A stretch of 64,000 nt of DNA from Phocoena phocoena (taxonomy: Eukaryota; Chordata; Mammalia; Artiodactyla; Phocoenidae). Of this stretch, positions 33,016-64,000 are shown one piece after another. Location of the stretch: the NCBI RefSeq assembly GCF_963924675.1, contig NC_089220.1:83455168-83519167 (forward strand). The letters are read 5' to 3'. Position 1 is the first letter of the stretch. Every line of letters begins with the position of its first letter. The notes under the pieces are model-generated. The model was given only the letters and a program-made list of their open reading frames with translations, did not search any database and had not been told where the DNA came from. Made by a program: the position numbers and the translations under genes.

Positions 33016-36000
33016 AGCAAAAAAAACTCCTCTCTTTTGTTTGCTTCTGTCAGTCAGTCAGTTAACCAGTGTTGATTGAGCACCTGCCTTGGGCCAGGTC
33101 CTGGGAATTCAATGAAGGGCCAGAACTGCCACACCCTGTCTCAAGGCTCTTACACGGAGGAACGCAGAACCTCTGGCTGCTCGGAGGAGCCAGCAGGTCC
33201 AATATCTGTTGGCAGCTGAGGAAGAAACTGCCCCCCACAGATGGGAGGCCTGAGCCTCTCTCATACCTGACTGTGAGGCCGGGTGCTCCCCATGACAGCC
33301 ACCATAGGTAATATATGCCCAGGGTCTGTCTGTTCCAGACACACGTCTTCCAATTGGCAGAAGCCAGCCTTTCGAATATCACAGGTCCCCTGGTGAAATC
33401 ACAGCTGGCAAACGTCCCTGCCACTTTTCTTGGCATGCCCACTGCCTTCTCTAACTCCTTATAAAGGGGCTGGATAGAAAATCAGAAAGAGGATCAGATT
33501 GTCTTTAGCTGTTAAGAGATGATGTTTTTCTAACTCTGCCTGTCCCTGGATTCTCTTCTCCCTCCTTCAGTTTGGGAGCCTGTGTTGCAAGAAAGACATT
33601 GCAACTTCCCAGGGGCAACACGTCCTGAAGACCTCTGTGGAGAAAGGAAGCTTGTATGGTTTTGATCTGGCTCAAGAGCCTGGGGTTCTTATCACTGGCA
33701 TGTTCAAGCCCAGGAGTGAACCTGGGATTCTGAAATGTGAAGAGTTCCTCTAACGTTGCTCTAGAAGTGGCCCAAATTCAGGTTTCCCACTGGCCCTCAG
33801 TCTCAGAATTGTTTTAAGAAAGGAAGAATGTTGACCAGTCCTGAGAGGACCCACACCTCCAAGCAAGGACCAAAAAAGGACAGCTTTCAGGGGAAAAGGT
33901 GGAGGTGGCAGCAGAGGCCAGATAGCTTGTCACCTCACTTAATTCCCTGAATCACCTCACATCTAGCCATGGCCACTTCTCACTGTACAGTCCAAACATT
34001 TCCATGCTTGGCTCCCAAACTCAGTTGTTTCCACTCATCTCATCCTGTCTCAGCCTGGGGGCCTCTGACCTCTGACCATTTCTTGGAAAAGCAGCACGTA
34101 GCCCAGATCCGCAGAATGTCTCCCACAGCTGGGCCCCTCAGAAAGTCAGAAGCAAACTTTCCACGGTCTGCACCAGGCCCCAGGAGGCAACGTCTGAGAG
34201 AGGGAGCGAGGAAGCTTGCCAGGTGTACAAGCAATGGGAGGTGGGGTACCCACGCCTACACACTCCATCCTCCTGTCAGTTTCCCATATTGGTTGGCTCT
34301 GCCAAGTGCCCTCCCAGGTGTTGTCCCCCTGTCATGGTATCAATACCTCCTTGAATAAGGACAGACCAGTACATAACTCATTCCTCAAGCCTCAATGTTA
34401 TGGAGCCACATGAACATGAGTAACGAAAATTCCACTGGCTCTTCCGTAGGATCTCCAGGCCCAGGGTCATGGCTAGCACACACAGTGCTTTGTGTGAATT
34501 AGGAAAAGGAGGCCCCTCCGGGCAGATGAATTTTTTAAAGTACCTACTCTGAGCGAAAGCAGGAAAAAGTGTCTCCATTCATGCCTCTGGCCAGGCACTC
34601 TTGGGTGTGGCATTAATTGAACAACTATACATGCAGCCCTGAATCAGCCTCCCTTTCAAAGCCTCCCCCAGGTCATCTGGGTGTTTTCCAGAGCTCTGGC
34701 GCTCACAAACCAGTCCGTTCCCCACTGCAACCAACCAGTATCTGCCATGCTCTTCCTTTCCTGCTCTAGCTTCCTGGCTGATGGCCTCTACCTCTGAGGT
34801 CACTGGAGGGTCTGTCCCCTCTGCTGCATCCTGCTGTGAGGGTGCTGATGACCGGGTCCGGGAGTGGCCTCCCAGTGTTCTCAGAACGGCCAGAACTTGA
34901 GATGCTGGAGCTGGGCTGTACCCTTGGCACCTGGGCATGAAGACAGTGCTGGTGGAGCCCAGCATCACACAGTACCAACTCCTACAGCCTCTGCCTACCA
35001 GTCCTCTCTCTACAAGGCCAGGGCTCCTTGGGGCCAGGCCAAGGAAGGGTCGCTGCTCAAAACAGATATCAAGTGGCCCTCCCCATTCCAGTTCTCCCCA
35101 AGTCCGCGGTTCCACTGTTCTTATTCCTCAAAAGCACACAAAATTGCCTGCCAGGGGCCCCACCCACTGTTTTTTGGAAATATCTAACATGTTAGGGTAA
35201 GTGGAGGCTCCCACTCCGTACGATGCTGGTTTCCTCCCCCAGAATTTGGCACCCAGAAGCTGACGTTTATTAAACATAAACTTGGGTTGAATGAATTAAA
35301 CATAAATTAAGGTTGAATCCCTTAATTTAGAGCTTAGGTTTGTGGCGCCCAGAGTACTGGGCTTGAAGTAAGAAGCTGGCAGCATTCAGATCCTACTCTG
35401 TTCTTCCTTAATAGCTGACTCTCATCGACACTTTACTTCCTTGAGGTTGAATCAGCTCATGTGCAAATTGAGCACAATGATGAATATTTGGGAACCTTCT
35501 AGATTCTCCAAGACCTTCCTGGAGCACAAAACTCTGGTCAGGCTAATTCCAGGGCAAAAGAGCCTAATTTTGTACTTCTTATTAGCAACATAGCTTATTT
35601 AGCTCTACATCTTAACTTGTATCTTAACAGCCCTGCCATATGACTGCTTCTGTTCTCAGCTTGTGGTCCATTCTGACCTTTTGGTCCTTTTCTGCCAGAT
35701 GCAGAAAAGTTGATAACTGATATCTTCTTGTTCAGTATGTATATTTTTTACATATATCAGTGTGGAAATTCTGGGTCAGGCAATTTCCAATGATTTGAGA
35801 AGACCCATGAAAAGTAGGGTGGTTCTGCAGAAAAGCAAACACAGAGTTCAGAAAGAAGTTTTCATGGAACTGGAGAGAGACCCAGCTCCTAGGAGATTCC
35901 CTAATACCCTGTAATAACAGCTACTGTGAGATGCAACTAGGCAGCAGCCAGTAGCCTCCAGCCTTGGGACTAATGCATCTTTTCACCCTTCACCTCCCTT

Positions 36001-36680
36001 CCTCTTGGCAACACAAGATGGTTTGGATTATTATGCCTCCTTCTCATTGGTTCTTCTACCTCATCACTGGTAAATAAAAGACGCAGCTGCTGCTCTGATT
36101 GGCTGATCTGTTGCTGGGGTAAAGGCCAGCTTGGTGATGCTGCTTTGCCAGATGTGGTCTCCTTCAGGCCCTGAACACACACACCCTCATTCAGTCTCTC
36201 TTGACCTTCCTCCCACCCCCAGATAGTCCCTCTCTCTTCCTGTGGTTGCACAGTAAACAAGCAGTTCGTCCAAGGGTTCCCTGGAGACCCAGAGGTTTTC
36301 ATCTTTGTAGCGTTTAGCCTGCTAACGTAGGACTTTGCATAACCCATGAAGGCAAAGTTGGGGAAAATCAGCCTTTGACAATCAAGAACACACATATCTC
36401 CACAAGACCAAGCAAGAGATCATAGATTTTGACACCTAAATCCCTCTAACAGCCACTGATGCACATAGGTATGGCTTTGCATATAAATGGGTGAAAATGA
36501 GAGTCCCCAACAGCTACCAGTTCCCACTGTACCTGAAATTCCACCATTAAGATTTATTCCGTTATGAATTTTCTTCTCCTGGGACCTACTGTTAAAACAC
36601 AAAGAGCTCCAAATCTGTTCTGAAAGATGTGTGAAAAGGTTTATGGTCAAACGAGTTTAGAGATGCCAACATATTTTAGC
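33016..36680. other. intergenic tract, mostly unique
   Basis: A short L2 remnant (GTTGATTGAGCACCTGCC, 33070-33120) and an imperfect local repeat of ATTAAACATAAA units (35270-35310) are visible. No gene recognised; long minus-strand frames at 34579-35115 and 35970-36395 have no recognisable homology. Confidence 0.4.
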
Positions 36681-36689
36681 ACTCCCTGT

Positions 36690-37175
36690 GGCAGGCAGAA
36701 TAATGGCCCCCAAAGACGTGCATGCCTAACCCACGGAACCTGTGAATATGTCAACTTACATGACGAAAGAAACTTAGCAGGTGTGATTAAGGTTCAGGAC
36801 CCTGAGACAGTTTATATGGATGGGCCCAATATAATTACATGAGTCCTTCAAAGCAGAGAGATTTTCCTGACTGTGGTCAGGGAAAGAGATGTGATGACAG
36901 TCACTGGGTCAGAGAGGTGCTATGCTGTTGGCTTTGAAGATGGAGGATGGGGGACACAAGCTAAAGAATACCCATGAATGTTTCTAAAAACTGGAAAAAA
37001 AGAAACAAATTCTCCTGAAGGGCTTCCAGAAACAAAGTCCTGCCAACACCTTGTTTAGTGTGAAACTCGAGTCTAATTTCTGACTTACCAAATTGCAAAG
37101 TAATAAATTTGTGATGTTTTAAGCTGCTATGTTTATGGTAGTTTGTTAGAGCAGCATTAGAAGATGGAGTACACC
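36690..37175 (+). mobile_element. MLT1-type MaLR LTR
   Basis: GGAACCTGTGAATATGTCAA, AGCAGGTGTGATTAAGGTTC, GGGCCCAATATAATTACATG and TAATAAATTTGTGATGTTTT fit an MLT1 LTR of the older type. Confidence 0.85.
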
Positions 37176-37379
37176 CCCTCCCTCAGAGATTCATGGTGTG
37201 CTTTAGCTATTAAGGGCTCTAGAGAGCCTTTCAGGACTCCAGTGTAGCTGGGCTTGTTCAGCTTCCCAGCTACATCTGAGGCTACCATAGTTTCTTCCTT
37301 AGGAAATCAGAACAGTGGAGGTTGGTCTGCTGAAGGGGAAAAGAGGTAAAACCTAGGGAGCTGTGGAATAGCTGCATTT

Positions 37380-37505
37380 TCTGTCTGGGACTATGCAGCA
37401 GAGAAAGCAACGCAATATCACCGCATTATAGACGAGGAAAATCAAAGGTCAGAGAGATTATGTGGCTTGCCTAAGGTTGCACATTTGGTATGATTCTTAC
37501 AGAAC
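37380..37505 (-). repeat. MIR fragment
   Basis: TATAGACGAGGAAAATCAAA and GTGGCTTGCCTAAGGTTGCA are the conserved core of MIR in antisense. Confidence 0.6.
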
Positions 37506-37800
37506 TAGAATCCGGCTTTTCTCAGTTCAAGGGTGGGGCAGGAAACAGCTGGGTCAGAGCCGCCCTAAGAGCTCAGGACATGTGTGAGACTTGGGGCAGA
37601 CGGGTGGTCATAGCCTGGCCAGCCACCCCAGAAAAAAGTCAGGCCAAGCGCAAGCACTCAAAGATATCTCACTATGCTCATGACATCAGAGAATCCTGGT
37701 GCTTAAAATGTCCCTCGCTAGGCTCAAAGATTAGCTCTAGAGCCTGGACGCAGAGAGCACCTGGAGAGAATTTACACCTGGACAGCCACAGTCCCCCGGA

Positions 37801-37960
37801 AACTACCACTCCCACTATGCACCGCGACAGCGTGGCCTAAACCTGGGATAAACTACAAGTCCCAGAATTCCTTGTGTGGTAGGCGCGAGCGCGGAGGAGC
37901 GGAGGGGCGTAGCACGTTGTCGGCGCGGGACCGTTAAATTTGAAACTTGGCGGCTGGACG
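37801..37960 (+). promoter_or_regulatory. BUB1B: BUB1B core promoter (ZNF143-like sites, E2F-like site, CHR)
   Basis: Two strings fit the ZNF143/Staf binding site: ACTACCACTCCCACTATGCA with GCG two bases further on (37802-37826), and ACTACAAGTCCCAGAATTCC (37852-37871). Then come an E2F-like GGCGCGGGA (37922-37930) and a CHR element TTTGAA (37939-37944). There is no TATA box. E2F/CHR control gives S-G2-M expression in checkpoint genes, which suits BUB1B. The start site is probably just downstream of the CHR. Confidence 0.75.
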
Positions 37961-38131
37961 TGAGAGCTTGAGGTGGCTGGTTCGCGAGGGAGTCAGGTGC
38001 GTGGTTTTTTTCGGGAGCGCCCTCCGGTCGCTTCAGTACGTCGAAGGGCAGGTTGCAGAAGGACGCCCAGGCGGTCTGCAGCCCTGAAGAAAGGCCCTCG
38101 GCAGGACGAGGCCCTGAGCCGGGAATGCAGG
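37950..38131 (+). other. BUB1B: BUB1B 5' UTR in exon 1
   Basis: The stretch from TTGGCGGCTGGACGTGAGAG to CAGG before the ATG resembles what I remember of the human BUB1B leader. The exact 5' end cannot be read from the sequence. An upstream ATG lies at 38125. Confidence 0.65.
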
Positions 38132-63972
<25,841 letters not shown>

Positions 63973-64000
63973 TGATATGTTAAGTCTGAGGAAAATTACC

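Noticed and set aside
34579..35115. 178-codon minus-strand frame
   Set aside because: No recognisable domain, low-complexity Ser/Pro/Gly content, and no matching exon structure nearby.

Overview
The window is nuclear DNA of a mammal, almost certainly a cetacean. About two dozen copies of the tRNA-derived CHR SINE of whales, dolphins and their close relatives are present, in a short form (about 200 bp, body ending in a CGTACCGCA-type sequence plus A-tail) and a long form (about 300-350 bp, ending CAGCCAAAAATAAA). Several carry clear target-site duplications. The species cannot be told from the sequence alone. The gene order BMF (minus strand) followed by BUB1B (plus strand) matches what I remember of human chromosome 15q15.

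Positions 1-4300 hold the 5' part of BMF, a BH3-only pro-apoptotic BCL2 antagonist, on the minus strand. A CpG-rich promoter and a probable non-coding exon 1 with a clear splice donor lie near 4.18 kb. The first coding exon (1198-1494) gives the N-terminal 97 residues, including the dynein-light-chain binding motif. The BH3-bearing exons lie beyond the left edge.

Positions 4.4-37.8 kb are intergenic. I recognise no protein-coding gene there. The tract is a mosaic of old and young repeats: L2, MIR, MLT1 LTRs, MER5/MER20-type hAT MITEs, a HAL1/L1M element, L1 3' ends and many CHR SINEs. One feature is unusual: a 154-bp second copy of the BMF exon 1 / intron 1 boundary, exactly 2600 bp upstream of the original, sitting inside an hAT-type element and flanked by a short direct repeat.

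Positions 37.8-64 kb contain the promoter and first nine exons of BUB1B (BubR1), the spindle-checkpoint pseudokinase, on the plus strand. The reading frame is open through all nine exons (430 complete codons). It includes the N-terminal KEN box, the TPR region, the ABBA-KEN-ABBA cassette and the GLEBS motif that binds BUB3. The promoter has two ZNF143-like motifs, an E2F-like site and a CHR element, which fits a cell-cycle gene. The introns are filled mainly with antisense L1 sequence, CHR SINEs and one solo ERV LTR. The rest of BUB1B (kinase-like domain) lies beyond the right edge.

I found no RNA gene, CRISPR array or wholly new multi-gene system. The most interesting items are the duplicated BMF promoter fragment, the overlapping uORF of BUB1B whose stop codon is made by splicing, and the paired ZNF143-type sites in the BUB1B promoter.
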